Of a stretch of DNA of 64,000 nt, positions 1 to 7,646 are shown one piece after another. This DNA is from Pedobacter chinensis (GTDB taxonomy: Bacteria > Bacteroidota > Bacteroidia > Sphingobacteriales > Sphingobacteriaceae). Where the stretch lies: assembly GCF_003339865.1 (NCBI RefSeq), contig NZ_QPKV01000009.1, positions 124,001 to 188,000 of the forward strand, read 5' to 3'. A program made the translations under genes and the position numbers. The number at the start of each line of letters is the position of its first letter. Position 1 is the first letter of the stretch. Below the pieces are notes generated by a model, which worked only from the letters and a program-made list of their open reading frames with translations, was not told the DNA's origin and did not search any database.

Positions 1-464
1 TAGAGCAAAAATTAGAAAAAACATCAATTAAACGTGTTGATTCTAGCGTAGCTGATAAATTGATTGAAAAAGATGAGAAAAACGAGCATGTTTTAACTGA
101 AGATCAGGTTAAGGAAGTGACAACGATCTTTGAAAAAGCAATCACTAAACCAGGAATGCATGTTGAAGTTGTGGCTTTACATCCGGAAGAGTTACCAGTA
201 ACCATTACAATGGATGAATTTATGCGCCGTATGAAAGATATGGCTGCAATGGGTGGCGGAATGGGTTTTTATGGCCAAATGCCCGACAATTACAAAGTGG
301 CCATCAATGGAAATCATAAGCTGGTTAGCAAAATCTTAAAAGCAGAAGGCGAAGAACAAAGCAACTTAGCCAAACAGGCTGTAGATTTGGCGTTATTGGC
401 TCAAGGCATGTTAACAGGATCAGATTTAACTGCGTTTGTAAGCAGAAGTGTGGAATTGATCTAA
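1..464 (+). CDS. htpG: HtpG (Hsp90 chaperone), 3' end only
   Basis: This is the C-terminal 153 residues or so of the ATP-dependent chaperone HtpG, cut by the left edge of the window. The frame is open from base 3; a TTG at 60 is only an internal codon, so no start lies in view. The tail is typical of Bacteroidota HtpG: a segment beginning MPDNYKVAINGNHKLV, then a helix with LAKQAVDLALLAQGMLTG, ending in FVSRSVELI. This matches the C-terminal dimerisation domain, which holds two protomers together in the cytosol. The ATPase and middle domains lie outside the window. A strong terminator follows 23 bases after the stop, so the gene is probably the last of its transcript. The identification is confident from the tail alone. 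Confidence 0.9.
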   Translation, partial: EQKLEKTSIKRVDSSVADKLIEKDEKNEHVLTEDQVKEVTTIFEKAITKPGMHVEVVALHPEELPVTITMDEFMRRMKDMAAMGGGMGFYGQMPDNYKVAINGNHKLVSKILKAEGEEQSNLAKQAVDLALLAQGMLTGSDLTAFVSRSVELI

Positions 465-486
465 ATATTCAACATCATATTTGATG

Positions 487-516
487 GGGAGAAATCGTTA
501 GGTTTCTCCCTTTTTT
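487..516 (+). terminator. Rho-independent terminator of htpG
   Basis: A perfect 8-bp stem (GGGAGAAA at 487-494, TTTCTCCC at 503-510) with an 8-nt loop is followed directly by six T. It sits 23 bases after the htpG stop on the same strand. Confidence 0.9.
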
Positions 517-890
517 ATTTTTAATAACTTTGATTATCTGCAAAACATATATTAAGATTGCTTCTTACCTCGCAATAATCTGGCAGTTGCCTAAAGCTTT
601 AATATATTGGATATTGGGCTTTACTTGGCAGGTGGTCGTCATACTGAATTTATTTCAGCATCTATTTTTCTATCAAGGCCGATCAAGCTTTATGGAATCT
701 GAGTTACCAATTACACATTCAATAGCGCTCAACAGTGATTTTCCTAAGGAGATTGTTATAGCCAATGAAGGGTTGGCCTCGCAATGACGAAAACCGGGAA
801 AAACTAGTTTGCTACCCCGCCAACAATCATTGCGAAAAATGATCCTTCATTGTTTTATGGCAACATCACTGCTATAATTCCATAAAGCAT
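517..890. other. Intergenic region with degenerate dispersed repeats
   Basis: No convincing gene. Around 647-672 the plus strand reads as a degraded copy of a dispersed repeat (CGTCATnCTGAAnTTnTTTCAG) that recurs near 10290, 10490 and 42590. Near 776-790 (CTCGCAATGACG) and 826-840 there are scraps of the second repeat family seen at 50.9 and 61.7 kb. An 85-codon open frame at 530-787 runs through these repeats and is probably not a gene. Confidence 0.6.
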
Positions 891-919
891 AAAAAAAGCC
901 TCAATAAATTGAGACTTTA
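891..919 (-). terminator. Terminator of the 966-1852 unit
   Basis: On the minus strand, AAAG/CTTT and CTCAAT/ATTGAG arms (895-919, one internal mismatch, 2-nt loop) are followed by a run of U (A-run 891-897 on the plus strand). It lies about 45 bases after the stop of the nuclease-like gene. Confidence 0.75.
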
Positions 920-965
920 ATTTCTGTAGAATTTTCGGGAACTCTTAGATTAAAATAAAATATAT

Positions 966-1454
966 TTAGCTTGCCACAGCTTTTTGATCTACATTAAAAT
1001 AGTCTTTATGCTCTTCAATCATTTTTGCAATGGTAGCAGCTTTAGTATCAGTAATTTTAAATTCGAACAATGGTTCCTGATTTTTCTTTGATCTGACCAT
1101 TTTCTCGGTATAAAAACGATAAACTAATCCGTTGGTTAATAAACCATACTTAGCTTTCGTTTTACGAAAGTATTTAGATAAACGGGAGTCATGAATATCC
1201 AGACTATCTTCATGGTGTTTGCATTCAACTAAAATAGTTGGCTCACCATCTTTCATAATGGTATAATCAACTTTTTTACTTTTTTTAACGCCAAAATCTA
1301 AAACAGCTTCCGATTGGACTTCAGATGGATCGAATCCTAAAATCTGAATAAAAGGCATAACTAGTGCATTTCTGGTTAAATCTTCAGATTGAACCTGAGG
1401 AAGCATTTTCTTAATTCTTACGGCAAATTGCCCGATTTCGTCTTTAAGTTCCAT
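966..1454 (-). CDS. Small restriction-endonuclease-like protein (HsdR N-terminal type)
   Basis: A 162-residue protein resembling the nuclease N-terminal domain of type I restriction subunit R (HSDR_N family), here standing alone without helicase, HsdM or HsdS. The PD-(D/E)xK core is readable: D63 in KKVDYTIMKDG, then E77 and K79 in ILVECKHH. Basic residues and a C-terminal helix follow. Family knowledge says such folds bind and cut DNA with Mg2+; whether this one cuts, or works as a nicking or regulatory domain, cannot be told. It follows the hypothetical gene at 1478-1852 by 23 bases on the same strand and a terminator comes after it, so the two form a unit. Stand-alone HSDR_N proteins are common in Bacteroidota and need not be part of a defence system. 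Confidence 0.65.
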   Translation of the reverse strand: MELKDEIGQFAVRIKKMLPQVQSEDLTRNALVMPFIQILGFDPSEVQSEAVLDFGVKKSKKVDYTIMKDGEPTILVECKHHEDSLDIHDSRLSKYFRKTKAKYGLLTNGLVYRFYTEKMVRSKKNQEPLFEFKITDTKAATIAKMIEEHKDYFNVDQKAVAS

Positions 1455-1477
1455 AGTAAGGTGTTTATAATTAGATG

Positions 1478-1852
1478 TTAATTTTTTAAATTGTACTGAT
1501 TGAATACTGAACTTGCCGTAGAAATAATTTTATCTAAACTTTTCTTATCAAAGAAGTTACGGTTTAACATAGCGATCATGTATGATAATTTATCAATATC
1601 AGTCGCTTGCATGCTAAACTGAAAACTTTTTAATCCATCTTTAATCGCTTGTTGAACATAATTACGAACAATGAGAAATGACTTTCTAAATGCGTAATCA
1701 CCATCAAAAGCACCGTTTTCTGTTTCCAGAACTTTCAAATTGTTGTACTCTTGTTGCATTTTTAAATACAGATCAGCATTTAATCCAGCTTTGGAAAGCA
1801 CTCCGTTATGATATATTTTGCTGAGCAAGTATTCGTAGTCATTAGTTTTCAT
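1478..1852 (-). CDS. Hypothetical protein, 124 aa
   Basis: Not recognised. The protein is soluble, mixed-charge and mostly helical by appearance, with no signal peptide, membrane segment or metal motif. It opens with MKTNDYEYLLSKIY and contains a tyrosine/lysine-rich first half and a Ser/Phe-rich tail. It is the first gene of a probable two-gene transcript with the nuclease-like gene, 23 bases apart. Its N-terminal location and small size would fit an accessory or DNA-binding partner of that nuclease, but nothing in the sequence shows this. The coding frame looks real: ATG start, normal codon use and an adjacent co-directional gene. Confidence 0.55.
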   Translation of the reverse strand: MKTNDYEYLLSKIYHNGVLSKAGLNADLYLKMQQEYNNLKVLETENGAFDGDYAFRKSFLIVRNYVQQAIKDGLKSFQFSMQATDIDKLSYMIAMLNRNFFDKKSLDKIISTASSVFNQYNLKN

Positions 1853-2243
1853 TGGGGCGATTTCAGGTAGATGCAGGGATGTTTTTCTTTTTTCTTCTTT
1901 TAACTTTTAATCTTATTTAAACCCAGTATTGTATGGCCTGTTTTTAATTATCTTATCTACAGGCAACACAAGCTTGGGCAGGCAGATGTTTAAGGGTTAA
2001 TTAAATTCTTTACTTTTTTTGGAAGTAAATCAGATAATTATTTGTTTTTGGCAAACAGTTTAAAGATTACAAAACAAGGGGGGATTGGGAATTTTTTTAC
2101 ACCAACCCCGGGAATTATTACATGAAACCCCAGACTTCTTTAGATGAAAAATGTCCGTATTTTTTTAATAATAGGAAGCGAAATCAATTCTTTTTTTATT
2201 TAACTTGCATTAAAATCATTCCAACATCATATTTAATAATATC
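1853..2243. other. Divergent intergenic region
   Basis: This 391-base gap separates the minus-strand nuclease unit from the plus-strand response regulator, so it must carry promoters for both. It is very AT-rich with several poly-T tracts. I found no exact TAnnTTTG box and no coding frame. Confidence 0.5.
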
Positions 2244-2987
2244 ATGAATTTAAAATGCGTCGTTATTGATGACGAACAACATGCGATTGAGGTACTTACT
2301 GACCATATAGCAGAAATGCCCGGTTTAACAGTTTTTAAAACCTTTACCAGTCCGGTTCAAGCCTTAACTGAAATTAGTATTGATGATGAAATAGATTTAC
2401 TCTTTATGGATATTGACATGCCCGGCATTAATGGCCTGGAATTAGCAAAAAATATCAGAGAAAAAGCGAAATATTTAATCTTTACAACGGCTCATCCAGA
2501 CTATGCTTTACAAGCTTTCGATGTACAATCTGATCAATATTTACTAAAGCCAATTTCATTTGCAAAATTCGCTTTAGGCATTGACAGAATCTTAAAAAAG
2601 GAGGCTATTAACGCTAAAGCAGCTTCAAAAGACGCCGAACAAGTGGCTGCACTCTATATTAAAGGTGACCATAAATATGCTTTTTCTAACATCGCTATTG
2701 ATGAAATACTTTACATAAAGGCGCTGCAAAACTATATACAGATCATTACAAGGGCCGAGACTCATACCACCTACCTTACCCTTAAAGAGATAGAAAAAGC
2801 TTTAGAAAACCATGCATTTATTCGGGTTAACAAATCGAATATTGTTGCTAAAGCTGCTATCAAAAAGGTAGATGGAAATATTATCCGCTTAATAAACAAT
2901 GAAATGATCCAAATTGGCGAAGGCTATAAAGAAGCTTTCTTCGCCTATGTACAAAGTAGTTTACTAAAATCTAACAGAAGTCAGTAA
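2244..2987 (+). CDS. LytTR-family response regulator
   Basis: A cytosolic two-component regulator of 247 residues. The receiver domain (about 3-120) has the acidic pair in VVIDDE, the phospho-acceptor D56 in LLFMDIDMPG, and the conserved lysine K102 in LLKPIS. A LytTR DNA-binding domain follows (about 140-238; DEILYIKALQNYIQI and the ending FIRVNKSNIV). LytTR proteins bind direct repeats upstream of target genes. The cognate sensor is most likely the His_kinase at 3267-4388, although a small minus-strand gene lies between them. Its stop codon abuts the end of that small gene (2987/2988), so the two transcripts converge. The likely targets, by position, are the peptide gene and lanB; this is inference. 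Confidence 0.9.
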   Translation: MNLKCVVIDDEQHAIEVLTDHIAEMPGLTVFKTFTSPVQALTEISIDDEIDLLFMDIDMPGINGLELAKNIREKAKYLIFTTAHPDYALQAFDVQSDQYLLKPISFAKFALGIDRILKKEAINAKAASKDAEQVAALYIKGDHKYAFSNIAIDEILYIKALQNYIQIITRAETHTTYLTLKEIEKALENHAFIRVNKSNIVAKAAIKKVDGNIIRLINNEMIQIGEGYKEAFFAYVQSSLLKSNRSQ

Positions 2988-3131
2988 TTACTTTTTGAAA
3001 ATATCCCAAGTTAGAACAACAGTCTTAGCAGTTACTGTAGATGGGTCAGTGTTAAAACCATTTGAATCTTTAACATTTTTATAAACGAAAACAGTTTTTT
3101 TAGCTAATTTATTTGTGTGTTGAGCTTTCAT
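2988..3131 (-). CDS. Candidate RiPP precursor peptide, 47 aa, cysteine-free
   Basis: A short gene starting ATG AAA GCT and ending TTC AAA AAG TAA. The product begins MKAQHTNKLAKKTVFVYKNV, a basic leader-like stretch, and continues with a Ser/Thr-rich half (SNGFNTDPSTVTAKTVVLTW) ending IFKK. It has no cysteine and no double-glycine site. Position supports a role as LanB substrate: it sits between the response regulator and the sensor kinase, is divergent from the kinase, and lies 1.2 kb from a full-length lantibiotic dehydratase. LanB enzymes dehydrate Ser/Thr to Dha/Dhb; without Cys, no lanthionine ring can form, so the product would be dehydrated only or modified otherwise. Alternatives: a small regulatory protein or a chance frame. 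I do not recognise a named precursor family. Confidence 0.55.
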   Translation of the reverse strand: MKAQHTNKLAKKTVFVYKNVKDSNGFNTDPSTVTAKTVVLTWDIFKK

Positions 3132-3266
3132 GATTTTGTAATTTAATTTTTGTTATTATTAATTTCTGTAAAGGTGCAACACTAATTCAATTACCTATAT
3201 TTTTTTACACAAAATACCCGTTTCAGCAGATAAAAGCCCTATTTTAATAGAATTGAACCCAAAATA

Positions 3267-4388
3267 ATGAATTTTTTAATCATAAATAATTTCTATAAAA
3301 AGTACAAAGTCCATCTGATTGCATGGGGTGCTTACATCATTTACGAGGTTTTTATCACTGGACTAATAAGTAAAACCTTTAGTCAACCTGGCAGTTACTT
3401 CATTGTATATTTGTTAAATATCTCGTTGTTCTATGCCCATGCATTTTTCTATGGTAAGGCAGTTAACGCTAAGGTTCAAACGCTAAAATTTATAAATGTT
3501 ATTATAATAATTGTTTTAGAGATTTCCCTTTATTCTATAATCGCATTTTCTCTTCGATATTTATTCAATATACTTCACTTAGTAAATTACAACAGGCCAA
3601 TTATTTTGGACCAAGAATTTATCCTAAGTTGCATTTGGCGCTCATTATATTTTATTGGTTTTTCTACTGGTTATGTATATATCTTAAAATCATTTGAAGA
3701 TAGGAAAAGAGTTGAAGCATTAGAACGTCAAAGTCTTGTTACACAAATAGAAAAACAAGCCTTGGAGAATGATCTTGTCCAATCTCAAAACAACTTTCTT
3801 CGTAGTCAGATTAATCCCCATTTCTTATTCAACACTTTAAACTTCATTTATAATGATGCCCGCAAAAAGGCACCAATGGCTGCCGATGCCATTATGAATT
3901 TGGCTGAAATGATGCGATATGCATTAAAACGGCCGGAAGCATCAGAATTAGTTCCGTTAAGCGAAGAAGTTGAACAAATAGAGCATCTTATTAATCTTCA
4001 CAAATTACGAACAGCAAATACAATAAACTTAGAATTGGAGGTTAATGGTGATCTGTTTGGATTACGATTTCCACCGCTTATTTTGTTAACTCTGGTAGAA
4101 AACATCTTTAAACACGGAAATGTTTCTCATTCCTCTCAACCGGCAATTATAAAAATAGATTATAATAATAATAACCTTAACATCACCACCATAAATATGG
4201 TTAATGATGTAAAAGGCAAGCAGCATGAAAGCCATCATGTCGGAATTGACAATATCAATAAGCGTTTAGCCAACTTTTATAAGGATGATTATATTTTCAG
4301 GTATTATAAAGATCCTTTAAACCGATATATCACTGAAATTGATGTTAATATTGTAAATCCAATGGCTAAGCTTAATATTAACCAATAG
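3267..4388 (+). CDS. Membrane sensor histidine kinase, His_kinase (LytS/YehU-like) family
   Basis: An inner-membrane sensor of 373 residues. The first 140 residues hold four hydrophobic segments with no large periplasmic domain, then a coiled linker (EALERQSLVTQIEKQALEND). The His_kinase motif with the phospho-acceptor histidine is at about 180-195 (SQINPHFLFNTLNFIY). A degenerate HATPase domain follows, with the N-box in LLTLVENIFKHG. This family pairs with LytTR regulators, so the gene at 2244-2987 is the expected partner. The 3' end overlaps the convergent lanB by 11 bases. The lack of an extracellular domain suggests it senses a membrane-associated or small hydrophobic signal, which would fit a peptide product; this is inference. 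Confidence 0.88.
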   Translation: MNFLIINNFYKKYKVHLIAWGAYIIYEVFITGLISKTFSQPGSYFIVYLLNISLFYAHAFFYGKAVNAKVQTLKFINVIIIIVLEISLYSIIAFSLRYLFNILHLVNYNRPIILDQEFILSCIWRSLYFIGFSTGYVYILKSFEDRKRVEALERQSLVTQIEKQALENDLVQSQNNFLRSQINPHFLFNTLNFIYNDARKKAPMAADAIMNLAEMMRYALKRPEASELVPLSEEVEQIEHLINLHKLRTANTINLELEVNGDLFGLRFPPLILLTLVENIFKHGNVSHSSQPAIIKIDYNNNNLNITTINMVNDVKGKQHESHHVGIDNINKRLANFYKDDYIFRYYKDPLNRYITEIDVNIVNPMAKLNINQ

Positions 4389-7212
4389 CATTTTTACGCT
4401 GAATATCTTTTAGCAGGAAATAATACATTACCATCTCGTTGGTTCGTTGATCTCTGCTGAACAAACGATTAACATGCATATGCATTAAATCGGTAAACAA
4501 CTTAACTCTTTTATCGCCACTGCTTTGGTTGAGAATATTAATAAACGATTTCTTAAATTCATCGAAAGCATTTTTTTGGTTTTGATGTGGGGTGAACTCG
4601 GGCAGGTTTTTATATAATTGATATTGCTGATTAAGTTTTTTGAAATCTGAAGCATCCAGGTGATGTTCTTCATTAAATGAATCAGATACCAGCTTAATTA
4701 TTTTTGTTAGAACGGCACCGTCAAAAACACCTGCCAATCTTAACTCATTAACCATTGTTGAGCAACTTTTATATTTTGTGAACGCATCAGCATGATTCTG
4801 CAAAAGTGATAATACGAACTCACTATCAACAGAAAAATGCTGCTCAACCTGGGAAATTAAATTTGCACCATAACGTTCGGTTTCTCTTTTATATGTTTTT
4901 AATTGTAAATCGGATACCAAGCCTTTATCCAGGTAATGATGAAGTGCATCGCTAAAGGCAGAAGTAAGCTTTTGGCCATCTTCTTGTTTATTTAATAAAA
5001 CACGAAACCGCAGATGATTTCCGTTTTCATTATATCTGATAAAGAACCAGGATTTTATTTCTTCAGAAAACTGCCCTAAGAAAGCTGGTATTATGCCGGC
5101 AAGAATCTCATCCGATCGTTGTTGATGACAATATATTTCAAAATATAACCACTCCTTACCTGGTAAATAAACCTGCTGTATCGATGTATCCGCATTTTCT
5201 TCTTCATTCAACTTGCCATAAACTGTATTATTGTGGTGGAGATTCAGGATAAACTGGGCTAAATAAGGTTTACCATTTTGATCTTCAACCACACTATCTC
5301 TCGTAATGATCACTTCTTCGAGATACACTTTTTTCTGTTTTTGCATAAATTGAAGAAATGCACTCACATCATCATCGTTATCCAGATTAAAACATAAAGT
5401 TTGATCAGACAGGCCTGCTTTGAAGAATTTTGATAAGCCTGTTTTTTTCAGGTAACTTCTGGCTTCTTCAATGGATAAAGAAACCTTATCAGGGAAAAAC
5501 ATTTCTTTATTAACACGCCACTTTGCCGTGCTTAAAACAACATTATGATATTGAAAACGTGGATAATAATCTAAATCAGGAAAAATGTTTTCCAGTGTAA
5601 AAGAGAGGCTAGTTTGAATGCCCTGATGTTGAAGATCGCATAGTAATCTAAAAACTGAAAGATCAGATCGGGTATAGTTATAAGCAGAAGCTAATCGGGG
5701 AACAAGACGTTTGTTCAATTTATACGACCGCAAAAACACCTGGTTATCTTTAACCGAAATCTGGATATCATGGAGTGCGAGCGGAGATGCCGAGGTATCA
5801 AAATTCAATATGGATAATTGATGACCGTAAACTAATTTTCGCCGGTTGATATTATCAACATTTGTTTCTACCATGTAAGCAACATCAAAAAAAAGCACAT
5901 CGGGATTTGCTTTTTGCTCGATATTAGAAGTGTTCTTGCAATATTCTTCTACCGCAGCATCAGCGATGGAAAACCGCCCGGTTAATGCATTGGCAGTGGC
6001 ACCACCTATTTGATCAATACACACCAAATCATCAGCTAAAGACATTAAAAGGCTAAATGAATTCGGCAAAACACCTGGTTTTTCGTTTAGCCCGAAAGAT
6101 AATTTATTTAGGAATATAGGTTCTCGTTTATTAAAGGTTTCTTTAGAAAGGTGGTTTTTTAACACATATTTCAGATCTTTTTCATCTTTATCGACATTTT
6201 TCTTATGATTAAATTGTGCAACAAAGTCGTCATTCTCTCCAGCCTGTTCCAACTCGTCATAACCAACCCCCATTTCAGGGTCTAATGCAGTTAATAATGG
6301 TACTTCCTGCTGATCAAATTTACGCTTGAACCTGGTTATAAAATTCTTTAAGGCGTCCCTTTCGTCAGATTGCAAAATTTTACTTAATGATTCTATTAAA
6401 TTGGGTATTTGCCTCAACAATTTTTCATTAAGTACACCATTTATGGCTTTACGCTCGGCAATTAAATACTGAGGTTTATCAACAACAGTTGTAATACCAA
6501 CTCTTTCAAAATAATCTTGTCCGATAATATTTGGGTCACGATCAGTAAAAACAAGTTGTAGCGAATGCATATCATTCAGAAGCGATAAAAGATTAATCCT
6601 GCTTTCTTCATCAAGGGCTAGTTTTTCAACTAAATCATTCACATGGATTGGTTCAATACATGTATCTAAAATTTGCTTTACAAAATCATCCTGTTCGATC
6701 TCCGCAAGTTCGAAAACACCGTTTGTACAAGCAATATACCGGATACTATCAGTGGTAAGATAATAACTGCTATTGCTAAACAAAAGGCCGTTTTGAAGAA
6801 TAATTTCAGCAAAATCAAAATGGAGTTCATTTCGATACGGCCAATCAATAAAACGATGTACAATTTGTCCTTCATCAATAACAATTCTGCTTTCATCTGG
6901 CCTTATCGCATTTTCTAAAAAACTAAAGCTGGCAAATGTTCCGTAAGGAGTTGAGCGGTATTTTGCCCGGTTAAAGTACTTCCAAATGGTAAAATATACT
7001 TTTTGCGGAAGATTTTTTAAATCATCGGCTTCAACGTCTTTTATGGTTTCGTAAAAAGCACCTGATGAAATGGCAATTGCTTGTTTTAATTCATCCCAAC
7101 AGGCCGAAAGATCAGACTGATAAGAAAATTTAGGGGTTCTAAAAATTACTGAGGGATGAATATTAGGTTTCATCTGTTTGTTTTTATTGTTTTTATTTGT
7201 CTGATGGAGCAT
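4378..7212 (-). CDS. LanB-type lantibiotic dehydratase with fused C-terminal elimination domain
   Basis: A 944-residue cytosolic enzyme of the class I lanthipeptide dehydratase family. The N-terminus has the family signature RTP motif (VIFRTPKFSYQSD, about residue 23). The last 270 residues match the SpaB_C/thiopeptide-type domain (WLYFEIYCHQQRSDEILAG and WFFIRYNENGNHLRFRV). In this family glutamyl-tRNA is used to glutamylate Ser/Thr of a precursor, and the C-terminal domain eliminates glutamate to give Dha/Dhb. Here both parts are in one chain, as in NisB. Two starts are possible, 7212 and 7173; the second gives MKPNIHPSV and looks closer to the family's usual beginning. No LanC cyclase, LanT, or protease gene lies nearby. 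The 3' end overlaps the convergent kinase gene. The substrate is probably the 47-aa peptide. Confidence 0.88.
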   Translation of the reverse strand: MLHQTNKNNKNKQMKPNIHPSVIFRTPKFSYQSDLSACWDELKQAIAISSGAFYETIKDVEADDLKNLPQKVYFTIWKYFNRAKYRSTPYGTFASFSFLENAIRPDESRIVIDEGQIVHRFIDWPYRNELHFDFAEIILQNGLLFSNSSYYLTTDSIRYIACTNGVFELAEIEQDDFVKQILDTCIEPIHVNDLVEKLALDEESRINLLSLLNDMHSLQLVFTDRDPNIIGQDYFERVGITTVVDKPQYLIAERKAINGVLNEKLLRQIPNLIESLSKILQSDERDALKNFITRFKRKFDQQEVPLLTALDPEMGVGYDELEQAGENDDFVAQFNHKKNVDKDEKDLKYVLKNHLSKETFNKREPIFLNKLSFGLNEKPGVLPNSFSLLMSLADDLVCIDQIGGATANALTGRFSIADAAVEEYCKNTSNIEQKANPDVLFFDVAYMVETNVDNINRRKLVYGHQLSILNFDTSASPLALHDIQISVKDNQVFLRSYKLNKRLVPRLASAYNYTRSDLSVFRLLCDLQHQGIQTSLSFTLENIFPDLDYYPRFQYHNVVLSTAKWRVNKEMFFPDKVSLSIEEARSYLKKTGLSKFFKAGLSDQTLCFNLDNDDDVSAFLQFMQKQKKVYLEEVIITRDSVVEDQNGKPYLAQFILNLHHNNTVYGKLNEEENADTSIQQVYLPGKEWLYFEIYCHQQRSDEILAGIIPAFLGQFSEEIKSWFFIRYNENGNHLRFRVLLNKQEDGQKLTSAFSDALHHYLDKGLVSDLQLKTYKRETERYGANLISQVEQHFSVDSEFVLSLLQNHADAFTKYKSCSTMVNELRLAGVFDGAVLTKIIKLVSDSFNEEHHLDASDFKKLNQQYQLYKNLPEFTPHQNQKNAFDEFKKSFINILNQSSGDKRVKLFTDLMHMHVNRLFSRDQRTNEMVMYYFLLKDIQRKNAIG

Positions 7213-7331
7213 ACCATCATCAAATAATCATTCACTGTATGTTTAATGATTATTTAATTATGAATGGTTCATTGGAATAATTATTGGCGAAAATTACAAA
7301 GATTAATCTTAAAACCGATTATTACTTAAAC

Positions 7332-7362
7332 AAAAAAGCCATCTCCAATAATTGAAGATGGC
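7332..7362 (-). terminator. Terminator or attenuator upstream of lanB
   Basis: On the minus strand the arms GCCATCT (7356-7362) and AGATGGC (7338-7344), extended by ATTG/CAAT, are followed by six U. No recognised gene ends here. It lies 120 bases before the lanB start on the same strand, so it either ends a small RNA or peptide transcript or controls read-through into lanB. Confidence 0.7.
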
Positions 7363-7365
7363 CGT

Positions 7366-7437
7366 TCATCGGGACGTAGATAGATTTCTGTTTTTTAGTG
7401 CTTGCGTTATAGAGTTTGCATTAAAATTTTTGCACAT
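7366..7437 (-). CDS. Possible 23-codon leader ORF
   Basis: An open frame reading MCKNFNANSITQALKNRNLSTSR stops three bases before the terminator stem. The geometry (short ORF, then terminator, then lanB) resembles an attenuation leader, and Ser/Thr/Asn are frequent. There is no other support, and a short frame like this can occur by chance. The RNA may instead be non-coding. Confidence 0.25.
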   Translation of the reverse strand: MCKNFNANSITQALKNRNLSTSR

Positions 7438-7573
7438 ACGATTGCAAGCAAAAGAGCGTTAGCAGAACGATGATTGCAATACTATTGACGAATTTACAGT
7501 TAGGAGGAGTAATCTGTTTTATCCATTTCTATTCATTGTTTATGCAATCTATTTCATTCATTTTATTCATACC

Positions 7574-7594
7574 ATGATTTGTTACTCAAATCAT
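7574..7594. promoter_or_regulatory. Inverted repeat upstream of the STAND gene
   Basis: Perfect 8-bp arms ATGATTTG (7574-7581) and CAAATCAT (7587-7594) with a 5-base spacer lie 52 bases before the ATG at 7647. There is no T-run, so it looks like an operator for a dimeric repressor rather than a terminator. Confidence 0.4.
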
Positions 7595-7646
7595 TTCTGC
7601 TATTGTGAAATTTTCATGACATTAGCCAAGTCATCCATATATATTA

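Larger units (their letters stand above)
7213..7646. other. Divergent regulatory region between lanB and the STAND gene
   Basis: This 434-base gap carries a minus-strand terminator hairpin, a 23-codon minus-strand ORF and an inverted repeat close to the STAND gene, listed separately. The remainder is AT-rich. A near-consensus box (TAATCTTTG, one base too long) lies on the minus strand near 7300 and could drive lanB. Confidence 0.5.

Noticed and set aside
530..787. 85-codon frame after htpG
   Set aside because: It translates degraded repeat sequence (VVILNLFQHL-type text is the usual translation of the CGTCATnCTGAA repeat) and has no upstream or downstream partner.
7470..7577. 35-codon hydrophobic frame (MIAILLTNLQLGG...) on the plus strand upstream of the STAND gene
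   Set aside because: No second support: no homologous neighbour, and the stop falls inside the inverted repeat. Hydrophobic short frames are easy to find in AT-rich DNA.
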